25,725 bases of DNA from JBAVQS01 sp049694275 (GTDB lineage Bacteria > Chloroflexota > Anaerolineae > UBA4142 > SHND01), in NCBI GenBank assembly GCA_049694275.1, contig JBAVQS010000157.1, positions 1 through 25,725 of the forward strand. The letters run 5' to 3'. The notes under the pieces are model-generated. The model was not told where the DNA came from, did no database searches, and saw nothing but the letters and a program-made list of their open reading frames with translations. Below are positions 1 to 7,888 of the stretch, in pieces (position 1 is the first letter of the stretch; every line of letters starts with the position of its first letter). Position numbers and translations under genes: made by a program.

Positions 1-1
1 C

Positions 2-319
2 GATGTTTCGATCAAGGCCGGGGAACGGGTTTTGCTCCCTGCCGTAAGGGGCGCCGCCCGTGATACGTTGATTATCGCTGATGGTTTTAGCTGTCGAGAA
101 CAGATTGCGCAGACGACGAACCGGCGCGCCCTGCACCTGGCGCAGGTTTTGCAGATGGCTCTGCGCGGGGATACCGGAAGCACACCCTATCCCGAATCCC
201 GCTATATGACTAAACCGGCGGAGTTCTCCCGTGTGCAGCGAGTGGCCTTGTTGGCCTGCGTGAGCGCACTGGGTGCTCTCCTGTGGCTCAAGATTTCGAA
301 AGCAAGGGATAAGAGATAG
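2..319 (+). CDS. FAD-binding/Fe-S oxidoreductase, C-terminal fragment (partial)
   Basis: The reading frame is open from the left edge and ends at TAG 317-319, giving about 105 residues of a protein that starts outside the window. The stretch DTLIIADGFSCREQIAQ followed by RRALHLAQVLQMAL is, from memory, typical of the very C-terminus of the large fused FAD-linked oxidase/Fe-S (GlpC-like) oxidoreductases, where the single Cys lies in the last Cys-rich segment. The last 50 residues hold a possible membrane helix (VALLACVSALGALLWLKI) and a basic end, which suggests membrane attachment. The gene converges on the acyltransferase gene with a gap of only four bases and no visible terminator between them. 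The substrate cannot be deduced from this fragment. The family call rests on one motif region. Confidence 0.6.
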   Translation, partial: DVSIKAGERVLLPAVRGAARDTLIIADGFSCREQIAQTTNRRALHLAQVLQMALRGDTGSTPYPESRYMTKPAEFSRVQRVALLACVSALGALLWLKISKARDKR

Positions 320-323
320 CGTA

Positions 324-1895
324 TCAGTGTGTGATTGTTTGGTTACGTAGTGGCCTTTTCGCTTCGGCCTTGGGCACATGCCGCGTGCAGGTCGTCATAC
401 CGGGCAGGGCGCGGTTCTTGCACGGCTTGCCGGTTTTGGTCAGCGCCTTGCACAGGGCGTGTACATTCGCGTGGTCGCTCGCTTCTGCCTCTAACGCCAT
501 CGGCATTCTCTCAGGCAGCGCGACGGGTTTGGGGCGCGCCGGCTGGAGACGACTGTACATCGCCTTGAACTCGTCCTGAAATCTTTTAACAATCGCTTCG
601 GGATCGGGAGCGATGCCCGCATCGGTCGCGACGCCGACGATCACGTTGCCATCATAGCTGATAATGCTCGTCCCGAGACTGAGATTGCCGGGCGTCGGTA
701 CCCAGAACATGAGACCACGAATCGGTCGCCCACAAAAATAAAGCGTCTGGCGCGGGCCGGGCACATTCGTCATTACCCCCGATACTTTGGCCGCGAAAAA
801 GCGCAAGAGGACCTTTTCGACTTGAACAGGAGTGAGTCCCATGGTGCCGAGCAGTCCAAAGGCGACAATAGCCTCAGGCGAATTCTTGATGGCATCCATT
901 CGTTTTTTCAAGACGCGTAACCGCTTGATGGGGTCCTCGATCCCGACGGGGAGTGAGAGGATGACGAGCCCAAAGCGATTGCCGAGCTGGTCTGTCTCTT
1001 CTGGCTTGCGGAGATTGACCGGCACCATCGCGCGCATGTTTAGCCCCTGGGTCGGTTGGTTGCGTCCCTCCAAATAGCGCCGGAGGCCGCCCGCGAGACA
1101 ACTGATCAAAATATCATTGATCGTGCTGTCGAACGCTTTGCTCACCGTTTTGACGTCTTCAAGCTTGATGGGTGGAGTCCATGCCGCGCGCTTGGGTACG
1201 CCGCACTGGCCGCGAAAGAGGGTCTTGCTATCGGGTAGCGTCAGGAGCAGCTTGCCTAGCGCCTGCGTGCCGCTCAGCCCGAGCTTGGCAACGTCGAGTA
1301 CGCGGCCGGGGTCAGAAATCGTCTCAATCCCTTCATAGAGAAGCGATTCGGCATTGCTGAGGGTTCGGGTTACGGTCTTGGCAAGGCTTTTTGAACCGGA
1401 CTTGGCCGGGCGCGGCTGGTTCGATTCTTCTTCGGTCATGGAGAGCAAGACCTGCACGAGCGCTAGTCCATCTGCCACCGAGTGATGGATGCGGCTAATC
1501 AGTGCGCACCCCGCACCATAGTTCTCGACGAGGTACATTTGCCATAGCGGTTTCGTGAAATCCAGCTGCTGGCTCATCAGGTCCCCCACCATCTCTTGTA
1601 ATTCTTCCTGGCCGCCGGGGGCTGGCAAGGCCATGCGGTGGATGTGCGAGTCGAGACTAAAGTGCGGATCGATCTCCCATTTTGGCGTTCCGATTCCCAG
1701 GAATGGTTCCTTGACGCGCATCTTGAATCGCTTGAAAATCAAAAAGCGGCTCTCGATGCTCTCTCTAAAATGCTTCCAATTGATCGGTTGGTCAAACATA
1801 AAGACGCCGGTGATGGTGGCCGAATTGGTCGGCGTCTCCATGTGTAACCACGCGGCGTCTACGGCAGAAAATGGCTCGCTCTTGCGATTCGCCAT
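324..1895 (-). CDS. WS/DGAT-type wax ester synthase/diacylglycerol acyltransferase with Cys3His tail
   Basis: A 523-residue protein of the bacterial WS/DGAT family, which transfers acyl groups from acyl-CoA to long-chain alcohols or diacylglycerol to make wax esters or triacylglycerol. The catalytic HHxxxDG motif is present as HHSVADG (residues 137-143), preceded by a PLWQMYLVE segment. The C-terminal domain carries NVPGP and PTPGNLSLG, as in the family. The start is the ATG at 1895, which has GGAGG six to seven bases upstream; a GTG four codons earlier is less likely. After the normal end of the family there is an extra tail of about 60 residues with C482, C492, C503 and H506 in the pattern C-A-x-T-x-x-G-x-x-C...C-x-x-H, like short zinc-binding motifs in unrelated proteins. 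The gene is divergent from malic enzyme and has an extended -10 promoter upstream. Storage lipid formation is inferred; some relatives have other acyl acceptors. Confidence 0.88.
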   Translation of the reverse strand: MANRKSEPFSAVDAAWLHMETPTNSATITGVFMFDQPINWKHFRESIESRFLIFKRFKMRVKEPFLGIGTPKWEIDPHFSLDSHIHRMALPAPGGQEELQEMVGDLMSQQLDFTKPLWQMYLVENYGAGCALISRIHHSVADGLALVQVLLSMTEEESNQPRPAKSGSKSLAKTVTRTLSNAESLLYEGIETISDPGRVLDVAKLGLSGTQALGKLLLTLPDSKTLFRGQCGVPKRAAWTPPIKLEDVKTVSKAFDSTINDILISCLAGGLRRYLEGRNQPTQGLNMRAMVPVNLRKPEETDQLGNRFGLVILSLPVGIEDPIKRLRVLKKRMDAIKNSPEAIVAFGLLGTMGLTPVQVEKVLLRFFAAKVSGVMTNVPGPRQTLYFCGRPIRGLMFWVPTPGNLSLGTSIISYDGNVIVGVATDAGIAPDPEAIVKRFQDEFKAMYSRLQPARPKPVALPERMPMALEAEASDHANVHALCKALTKTGKPCKNRALPGMTTCTRHVPKAEAKRPLRNQTITH

Positions 1896-2199
1896 GGCTC
1901 CCTCCACAAATCTTGGCTCTAACGCGTTGCAACCGGGCTTATTTTAGCAGATATTTCCCGTTTTTGCATTTGTCTCCTATCCATGCTGTACTTGTAGCGC
2001 CTTCGTCTTGGCCAGGGCATCTGGTCGGGGCTCATCAGATAACTGGTGAAAATTACCACACCATCATTCCAATCAGGGTTCGGTTGGGTTTCAATTTCGT
2101 CCAAAATACATCGCAACCCAATTGCGACTTGATTAGGACCCATCCTTGACTCGCTCCGGGTATCGTAAACCCGATTCATAGGCTAAAAAAGGAGCCGAT
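1896..2199. other. divergent intergenic region, acyltransferase / malic enzyme
   Basis: About 300 bases separate the divergent acyltransferase and malic enzyme genes. The left side holds the extended -10 promoter of the acyltransferase. The right end holds the malic enzyme ribosome site (AAAGGAG, five bases before the ATG). I see no strong sigma-70-type promoter for malic enzyme, no convincing small ORF and no long inverted repeat. Confidence 0.5.
1941..1949 (-). promoter_or_regulatory. extended -10 promoter for the acyltransferase gene
   Basis: On the minus strand TGC-TAAAAT forms an extended -10 element. A transcript starting about seven bases downstream would have a leader of roughly 40 bases carrying the GGAGG ribosome site. 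The -35 region at a 17-base spacing matches the consensus poorly, as extended -10 promoters allow. It is a pattern match only. Confidence 0.45.
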
Positions 2200-3549
2200 A
2201 TGTCCTGGGAAACGAAATTGATGCGCACCGTACGCTGCCAGAACGATCCGGTGCTTGGTACGCTTGCCAACCTACTCGTCGCCGTGTCGAGCGAGGGGGG
2301 CAATATTGGCGAAATGCAGCTCATCAAAGAGGATCATCGCCGCGTAGTGCGCGATATCACCATCTTTGCCGATGACCTGGCGCATTTCGATCGCATTCTC
2401 GCCGCTATGTCCGCCAATCCCGGCACGCGCATCCTCGAGGTCCGCGATGAGGTCCTGGCTCTGCATCTCAAGGGTAAGATCGCGGTGCGCAGTCGCGTGA
2501 ATATTGATTCGATCGATACGCTGCGACGGGTTTATACGCCCGGTGTGGCGGAGGTTTGCATGCGCATCCATGCCGACCCCGCGCTCGCGCGCCAATATAC
2601 CGCCATCTCGCATCTTGTCGCCATCGTCACCGACGGCACCGCGATTCTCGGTCTCGGCGACATTGGTCCCGTGGCCGGCATGCCGGTCATGGAGGGCAAG
2701 GCGATGCTTATGGAGTCCCTCGCCGGTCTCTCGGGCATGCCGATCCTTGTCAATACAAAGGATACCGACGAGATCATCGATACGGTTTGTCGTATTTCGC
2801 TCACCTTTGGCGCAATCCAGCTTGAGGATATTTCGGCGCCGCGATGTTTCGAGATCGAGGAGCGGTTGCAGGATTGCCTCGACATTCCGGTTATGCACGA
2901 TGACCAGCACGGCACGGCAGTGGTCAGCACCGCTGCGCTCACGAGTGCCTGCCGCATGGCGGGTATCGATATCGGCAAAGCTGTCATCGGCCAGATCGGC
3001 CTGGGCGCGGCAGGAACAGCCATCAGTCAAATGTTGATGAGCTTGACTGGCAATCCGGTCTATGGGGCGGATATTAATCCCGGCGCGCTCGAACGTCTGC
3101 GCCAGGCGGGCGGCAAGCCTTCCAGTCTCGCTGAGGTCATGCAGTATTGTGATATTGTCGTCTCGACGACGGGGCGACCGGGGCTTATCAAGCCTGAAAT
3201 GGTGCGCAAAGGCCAGATCATTCTCGCGCTCTCAAATCCGAATCCCGAGATTCAGCCTGAAGCGGCGTTAGCTGCGGGCGCGATTTTTGCTGCCGACGGT
3301 AAATCGGTCAACAATGTCATGGGCTTTCCAGGTATCCTGCGCGGCGCGATGGATGCGAACGTTCGCCGCATTACTCGAGAAATGTATATCGCGGCGGCCG
3401 AGACCATCGCCGCCCACACGCCCAGCGGCGACTTGATGCCCAACCCGCTTGACAAGCGTGTGCATCGCGCAGTCGCTACTGCAGTTGCCAAAAAGGCGAT
3501 CGAGCAAGGCCTGGCCCGCGCAGAGTTCGTACCGTACGTGAACGAATAG
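2200..3549 (+). CDS. NAD(P)-dependent malic enzyme with N-terminal ACT domain
   Basis: A 449-residue malic enzyme that oxidatively decarboxylates malate to pyruvate and CO2. Residues about 10-85 look like an ACT domain, a small-molecule-sensing regulatory module. The malic domain follows with YTPGVAEVC (Tyr112), GLGDIG, MEGKA (catalytic Lys167), the metal-binding pair E209-D210 in QLEDISAPRCF, and HDDQHGTA (about 233-240). The nucleotide-binding GxGxxG is GLGAAG (267-272), and SNPNPEIQPEAA lies further on. The length matches the ACT-malic enzyme type found in many Gram-positive and Chloroflexi-like bacteria. The start has a good AAAGGAG site. NAD versus NADP preference cannot be read safely. 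Together with PEP carboxylase further along it acts on the pyruvate/PEP/C4 acid node; the two genes are not in one operon. Confidence 0.93.
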   Translation: MSWETKLMRTVRCQNDPVLGTLANLLVAVSSEGGNIGEMQLIKEDHRRVVRDITIFADDLAHFDRILAAMSANPGTRILEVRDEVLALHLKGKIAVRSRVNIDSIDTLRRVYTPGVAEVCMRIHADPALARQYTAISHLVAIVTDGTAILGLGDIGPVAGMPVMEGKAMLMESLAGLSGMPILVNTKDTDEIIDTVCRISLTFGAIQLEDISAPRCFEIEERLQDCLDIPVMHDDQHGTAVVSTAALTSACRMAGIDIGKAVIGQIGLGAAGTAISQMLMSLTGNPVYGADINPGALERLRQAGGKPSSLAEVMQYCDIVVSTTGRPGLIKPEMVRKGQIILALSNPNPEIQPEAALAAGAIFAADGKSVNNVMGFPGILRGAMDANVRRITREMYIAAAETIAAHTPSGDLMPNPLDKRVHRAVATAVAKKAIEQGLARAEFVPYVNE

Positions 3550-3583
3550 CCGGGTTGCGCGTTTCCTCTATTCAACAAGTTTT

Positions 3584-3623
3584 CCGGTATCAAAACAGTA
3601 GCCCATACCGGTTTCTCCTTTCT
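3584..3623 (+). terminator. possible weak terminator after malic enzyme
   Basis: The arms CCGGTAT (3584-3590) and ATACCGG (3605-3611) form a 7-bp stem with a 14-base loop, followed by the pyrimidine-rich TTTCTCCTTTCT. The stem is short and the loop large, so termination is uncertain. It lies between convergent malic enzyme and GNAT genes. Confidence 0.3.
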
Positions 3624-3658
3624 GAAACGCGAGGCGCGCTGTCCCAGCGCCGGGTGTA

Positions 3659-4183
3659 TTAGGCGGAGAGGTTCATGCGATAGCCTTTGATGAGGATGTC
3701 CGGGGCGGGCGCAAAGTCAAGCTCGGGTGCGCGCTCAAAGCCCATCCGCTCGTACATCTCCATCGCGATCTGCATGATCTCTGTTGTGTGAAGGTGTATG
3801 ACAGAGTACCCGACCTCGCGGGCGCGGCGGATACATTCCTGCACCAACGCCTTGCCAATTCCCTGGCCGCGTGCGGTGGGCGCAACGGCCAGCAGACGAA
3901 TCTCGGGCCCTTGGGGAGCTACAGCCGGATCGGGATCGTTAGAGGTGTACCCGGGCGGGAAAAGGAGGACGCTGCCTACAATCGCGCCGTCGAGTTCTGC
4001 CACAAACTGTTGAGCGGGTTCGGGATGAAGGACGTTTTCTTCCAGGTTCTGCCGGTATTCGCTCCAGGCCCAATCCGGCATTGCCGTCGCGTACTGCTGA
4101 TAGGCGGACATTGTCACATCGTGCGCTGCTTGCCGGTCTGCTCGGCGCGCATCGCGAATAATCAATCTTGCCGATTCTGTCAT
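3659..4183 (-). CDS. GNAT family N-acetyltransferase
   Basis: A 174-residue Gcn5-related acetyltransferase, predicted to move an acetyl group from acetyl-CoA to an amine of unknown identity. The acetyl-CoA-binding motif A is RLLAVAPTARGQGIGKALVQ (about 96-115, with RGQGIGKA at 105-112). The final strand contains MEMYERMGFER, the usual Tyr-containing region. The start is fixed by an ATGA overlap: its ATG (4183-4181) shares bases with the TGA stop (4182-4180) of the upstream cyclase/ATPase gene, and a GGGAG site lies just before. This makes translational coupling likely and suggests the two proteins work at fixed ratio or in the same response. The substrate cannot be read from the sequence. An ORF extension further upstream is only read-through into the neighbouring gene. 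Confidence 0.88.
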   Translation of the reverse strand: MTESARLIIRDARRADRQAAHDVTMSAYQQYATAMPDWAWSEYRQNLEENVLHPEPAQQFVAELDGAIVGSVLLFPPGYTSNDPDPAVAPQGPEIRLLAVAPTARGQGIGKALVQECIRRAREVGYSVIHLHTTEIMQIAMEMYERMGFERAPELDFAPAPDILIKGYRMNLSA

Positions 4184-6813
4184 GCATCTCCCTGCCCCAT
4201 CAATGCCTGAGCGCTCGCGCGGTAGGCCATCGCTTGCACTTTGATATCCACCCGGCCGGCTCGCTCTGCGGCGGCAATAGCCATATCGCCCGCGACGATC
4301 ACGCCAGGATAATTCCCGGTCTTCCAGGCATGCATGCACTGGCGATACCGAGCCTGGGCGCGCCAGCCATCATCGTCGATTACCTCGGCAATCAGGAGCA
4401 GGGCCTGGATGTCTGCCTGCTGCGCAGGCATGTTTCCCTGCATGTCCGCGATGGTGATCCGTCCTAGGAGTGTGCGCGCTCGGCGCTCGCGTTCATCTGC
4501 TGGGACGAGCTTGTAGGCGCGGTCGTACAGGCGCCGCGCTTCTGCCAGCGCGCTCGACGCTCGCGCCTGGTCGCCGGCTTGCAGATACCAATCGACCGCC
4601 GAGATCCATTCGCCCGCGCGCTCATAGTGCTCGGCGATCGATCCTGCAAAATCGTTTACGAGACCAGATTGCTGTGCCTGCCCTGCCAGCCATTGCGCCG
4701 CAGCCAGGTGGAGGTGCGGCCGCTCACGTTTCAAAATACTCTCATAGGCGACGTCGCGCAAGAGCGTATGCGGAAAGCTCCACTCTGTATCGCCGGCAAA
4801 TGACGACACCGGTTCCACGTGGATCATGCCGCGTGGTTGGAGTTGGCCGAGAATCGAATTGCTCTCCGGCGTGCCGAGCGCTTCAACCCCCCCCGACCAG
4901 AAATGGCGACCAAAGACTGCGCCGTGCTGGAGCACCAGCCGTTCTACATCGCTCAAGGCCCAGAGCCGCGTGAGCAGCAGGTGCTGGAGGCTTGATGGCA
5001 GCGGCGATTCGCTCAAGCGGTCCGGCATGAATCGCCATGGGGTGAACGTCGTATCGACGATATTGTGGTCGATGAACCAGTTGACCATCTCTTCGGCGAA
5101 ATAGGGAACGCCCTCTGACCGTTCTACGAGCATCTCAATCACTTCGTTCGTGATTCCATCGATGCTCGCAACCAGGTTGCGGGCTAGTTCGCGGGCCGGC
5201 GTATCGGCGAGCGGCGCGAGCGCAATCGGGACATAGCGGAGAGGATCATGCGGGGCAGGGGGCCGCTTTGCCAAATCATTATCTGCGGATGAACTGCGCG
5301 GGGCGTGGCGGACCAGTTCGGCGGGAACATCCATATCTGGACGGCCGGTCGCGAGTACAAACAGGCCGTGCTTGTGCGGACGGCTCACCTGGCTCGAATT
5401 GAGCAGGACCTGGACCAGCCATTCCCAGGAAGAGGCGTCGGTCCAGTGCACATCTTCGAGGAGAATGACCACTGTCGCTTGCTCGCGCATTTGCCCCAAT
5501 AGGTCGCGGCTGATTGCGTTCGCGCGCCCCTTGATCTGGAGCGGGTCGCCGAGGATGGGATTGATATGGGGATGGCCCTGAAAGGAGAGACCGAGCAAAA
5601 GCCCGACCACGTACGCTGTTTCCGGATCCTGGATGCCAGACATCACGCGAAACTGGTCAATCCATTTCACTTCGGCAAGATCGCGCGGGGTATCTTCGGG
5701 AATTTGCAGGTAATCGAACCAGAGACGACGGACCATCGTGTAAGGGTGAATCGTCTCGCCGGGGAACGAGCGTCCTCGAAAGATCAAAAGGCGCTCCCGG
5801 CGTGATTCGAGCCAGGCGGATAGGTCTTCCAGGAGGCGGCTCTTGCCGATACCCAACTCTCCAATAATCTGGGTCCAGACGACGCCCCGGTTCTCGTACG
5901 CGTCAAGGTAGGCATTTTGCAGCGCCTTGAATTCATCCTCACGCCCGACGGTGTGCGTCTGTATACCTGTCACCCCGCGCGAAACGTTCTGAAAGGGATG
6001 AGGGCGGACACTGTGCACAAGATAGGTCTGGACGTTTTCCGTTTTGTCCTTGATGGTGAGTGGGGATTGGGGTTCGAGTTCAAACAGTCCGCGCACCTGG
6101 TTAAACGTGTCATGCGAGATCAGGATACCCCCGGGGGGGGCCGCCGACTGGAGCCGCGCAGCGAGATTGATCGGATCGCCAATCGCAGTAAACTCGCGAT
6201 GGATGTCGCCGCCAATCTCACCGGTAATAACCAGGCCGGTGTGAATGCCAATCCGAAGTTGAAGAACAGGATTAGGAAGTGGAGAGCGTCGAGTTGGGGT
6301 CGTAGCGTCAGTCGCCGGTAATTCACCTCTGGGCTGATTTCCGTCTCTTGAACCCAAATTTTTCAAATCCAAATCCAAATTCCTGGACCCCTGTATTTCG
6401 AGCGCCGCCCGGATCGCGTTTTCAGGATCACTCTCGCTGGCGACCGGGAGGCCAAAAAGGGCTAGGAGGCCATCCCCCAGGTATTGTGCGACCATCCCCC
6501 CGTGCCGGGTAATAATTTCGCTGAGCCGGGCGTGGACCCGCGTAATGACTTGATGCCATTCCTCCGGGTCCAACCTCTCGGCAATTGTCGTAGAGCCGAC
6601 CACGTCGGAAAACAAGATGGTGATCAGACGGCGTTCTTCAGTTGGCGTTGGAATGGGTGCAACGGCTAGCTGCGCCTGGAGCAGGGTAATCTGTTGTTGC
6701 AATGAGACGCGCGCCGTATCGACAGCCGAATCGCCCAGAATAGCGCGCTGAGATTCGAGCGCAGCGATGACCTTTTCAAGTTGTGTGATCTGCGTTTCAG
6801 TCGGGTCAGACAT
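4180..6813 (-). CDS. class III adenylate/guanylate cyclase fused to AAA/NACHT-like ATPase and TPR region
   Basis: An 877-residue multidomain signalling protein. Residues 8-50 look coiled-coil. A class III cyclase domain follows (about 61-265): metal-binding Asp70 in LFSDVVGST, Asp114 in YLGDGLLALFG, and GDPINLAAR with Asn216 and Arg220, so the domain looks catalytically intact. An unusual low-complexity insert of about 38 residues (144-182) splits it. The ATPase follows with Walker A GELGIGKS (318-325), Walker B VVILLEDVHW, and HAPRSS-type linker sequence. The C-terminal part (about 690-877) has TPR-like helices. Relatives are commonly well over 1000 residues, so this one seems short at the C-end; it stops exactly where the acetyltransferase starts. 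The ATG at 6813 is preferred over TTG at 6816 because AGGA lies six bases upstream. It probably senses a signal and makes cAMP or acts as an ATP-dependent scaffold; the ligand is unknown. Confidence 0.9.
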   Translation of the reverse strand: MSDPTETQITQLEKVIAALESQRAILGDSAVDTARVSLQQQITLLQAQLAVAPIPTPTEERRLITILFSDVVGSTTIAERLDPEEWHQVITRVHARLSEIITRHGGMVAQYLGDGLLALFGLPVASESDPENAIRAALEIQGSRNLDLDLKNLGSRDGNQPRGELPATDATTPTRRSPLPNPVLQLRIGIHTGLVITGEIGGDIHREFTAIGDPINLAARLQSAAPPGGILISHDTFNQVRGLFELEPQSPLTIKDKTENVQTYLVHSVRPHPFQNVSRGVTGIQTHTVGREDEFKALQNAYLDAYENRGVVWTQIIGELGIGKSRLLEDLSAWLESRRERLLIFRGRSFPGETIHPYTMVRRLWFDYLQIPEDTPRDLAEVKWIDQFRVMSGIQDPETAYVVGLLLGLSFQGHPHINPILGDPLQIKGRANAISRDLLGQMREQATVVILLEDVHWTDASSWEWLVQVLLNSSQVSRPHKHGLFVLATGRPDMDVPAELVRHAPRSSSADNDLAKRPPAPHDPLRYVPIALAPLADTPARELARNLVASIDGITNEVIEMLVERSEGVPYFAEEMVNWFIDHNIVDTTFTPWRFMPDRLSESPLPSSLQHLLLTRLWALSDVERLVLQHGAVFGRHFWSGGVEALGTPESNSILGQLQPRGMIHVEPVSSFAGDTEWSFPHTLLRDVAYESILKRERPHLHLAAAQWLAGQAQQSGLVNDFAGSIAEHYERAGEWISAVDWYLQAGDQARASSALAEARRLYDRAYKLVPADERERRARTLLGRITIADMQGNMPAQQADIQALLLIAEVIDDDGWRAQARYRQCMHAWKTGNYPGVIVAGDMAIAAAERAGRVDIKVQAMAYRASAQALMGQGDA
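6365..6383. repeat. hexanucleotide microrepeat inside the cyclase domain insert
   Basis: AAATCC AAATCC AAATTC on the + strand is a three-copy, in-frame 6-base repeat. It encodes the alternating Asn/Leu/Asp stretch of the insert in the cyclase domain. The surrounding bases are AT-rich compared with the gene. Confidence 0.6.
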
Positions 6814-6843
6814 CAAGATTCCTCATTCGAGGGATAGGCCCCT

Positions 6844-6872
6844 ATTTTAGTAGCGAGTGCCTAACCTGTCAA
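6844..6872 (-). promoter_or_regulatory. sigma-70-type promoter for the cyclase/ATPase-GNAT pair
   Basis: On the minus strand a perfect TTGACA (6872-6867) is separated by 17 bases from TAAAAT (6849-6844). The predicted start is near 6837, giving a leader of about 24 bases with an AGGA ribosome site. This is one of the best promoter matches in the window and it lies back to back with the protease operon promoter. Confidence 0.75.
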
Positions 6873-6927
6873 CGGGTCTTTTTTTTATAAATCCATTCGT
6901 CGGTTCCATTCGTAACATTTAGGGGGA

Positions 6928-6957
6928 TTGACGATTGAGATATTGCGGTGATAAAAT
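6928..6957 (+). promoter_or_regulatory. sigma-70-type promoter for the protease-MoxR-DUF58-VWA operon
   Basis: TTGACG (6928-6933) and TAAAAT (6952-6957) are spaced by 18 bases. The predicted start is about 50 bases before the protease ATG. No other promoter-like site is obvious further into the operon, where gaps between genes are about 36 bases or negative. Confidence 0.65.
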
Positions 6958-7012
6958 GGCTGTCTGTTTGTCACACAGTGTCGAGTAGAGAGGATTTGTT
7001 TGGGAGTTAGTT

Positions 7013-7852
7013 ATGCAAGAACCTATAGTTTCGCAAGCGGAGCGGCCGCGAGGGCGATGGCGCGGGTTGAGCGTGCTGGCGCGGAAGGCTGCGCCCCTGG
7101 CGGCAGGCATGGTCATTGCCTTTGTCGCTCTCCTGCTCTATAATCTCCTCCTGCCCGCCGAGCGTCCAATGACATCTCAACAGGTCAATACGCTCGTTGC
7201 CCATGCCATGGCCTCGGCCACTCCTCCCCCCGCTTATTCCGCGCGTGTCTTTGCCGCGATCGCGCCATCGCTCGTCCTTGTCCAAACCCACGATCTGACT
7301 ACGAACGGTAAGGTTGAAGGAGGCCTCGGCAGTGGGGTGGTGCTGGATGATACCGGCACGGTCCTGACAGCGCTCCACGTCGTCAAAGGCGCCATCGACA
7401 TCACGGTCACATTTGCCGATGGGACAGAATCGCCCGCTACGGTGATTGCTTCGCAAGAGGATAAAGACATTGCCGTCCTGCGCCCGGTCGACCGGCCGGC
7501 GCAGGTTATCCCTGCTGTCCTGGGCAACCCCAATGACCTGCGCATCGGCGATGAAGCGTATGTCGTCGGCAATCCGTTTGGGCTCTATGGCTCGATGAGC
7601 GCGGGGGTGGTCTCAGGCAAAAATCGCCCATTCCAGACACCCGATGGCGGCCCCCGGTTGCAAGGGCTGATCCAGTTTGATGCTGCGGTCAACCCTGGGA
7701 ATTCCGGTGGACCGCTATTGAACCGCGATGGCGAAGTTGTGGGCATCATTACCGGGTTGGCAAACCCGACGGGGCAGGATGTATTCATCGGCATTGGCTT
7801 TGCTGTGCCAATCGACGTCGCGGCTTCCGCCGCCGGCTCACCTCCCTATTAA
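7013..7852 (+). CDS. membrane-anchored HtrA/trypsin-like serine protease without PDZ domain
   Basis: A 279-residue serine protease of the HtrA/S1 type. A basic N-terminus and one membrane helix (about 29-48) anchor it, with the protease domain most likely outside the cytoplasm. The full triad is visible: His122 in LTALHVVKG, Asp152 in EDKDIAVL, and Ser231 in NPGNSGGPL. The oxyanion and substrate pocket region around IGIGFAVPI is also present. The protein ends at residue 279, shortly after the protease fold, so the PDZ domain(s) of DegP/DegS/DegQ are missing. No frameshift is needed to explain this, so the short form seems natural. It is the first gene of an operon, 36 bases before moxR, which suggests a role tied to the MoxR/VWA machinery, such as cleaving a membrane or exported substrate. 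The start codon has a modest GGGAG upstream. Confidence 0.88.
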   Translation: MQEPIVSQAERPRGRWRGLSVLARKAAPLAAGMVIAFVALLLYNLLLPAERPMTSQQVNTLVAHAMASATPPPAYSARVFAAIAPSLVLVQTHDLTTNGKVEGGLGSGVVLDDTGTVLTALHVVKGAIDITVTFADGTESPATVIASQEDKDIAVLRPVDRPAQVIPAVLGNPNDLRIGDEAYVVGNPFGLYGSMSAGVVSGKNRPFQTPDGGPRLQGLIQFDAAVNPGNSGGPLLNRDGEVVGIITGLANPTGQDVFIGIGFAVPIDVAASAAGSPPY

Positions 7853-7888
7853 CACCCACGTTTTGGAAATCTATTGTTGAGGAATCAT

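Noticed and set aside
2109..2180. Promoter for malic enzyme (TTGCGA or TTGACT as -35)
   Set aside because: No -10 box at a normal distance from either. I could not support a promoter here.
2272..3030. Long minus-strand ORF of 252 codons inside malic enzyme
   Set aside because: Shadow of the strongly supported malic enzyme frame. Its composition is typical of antisense frames in GC-rich genes.
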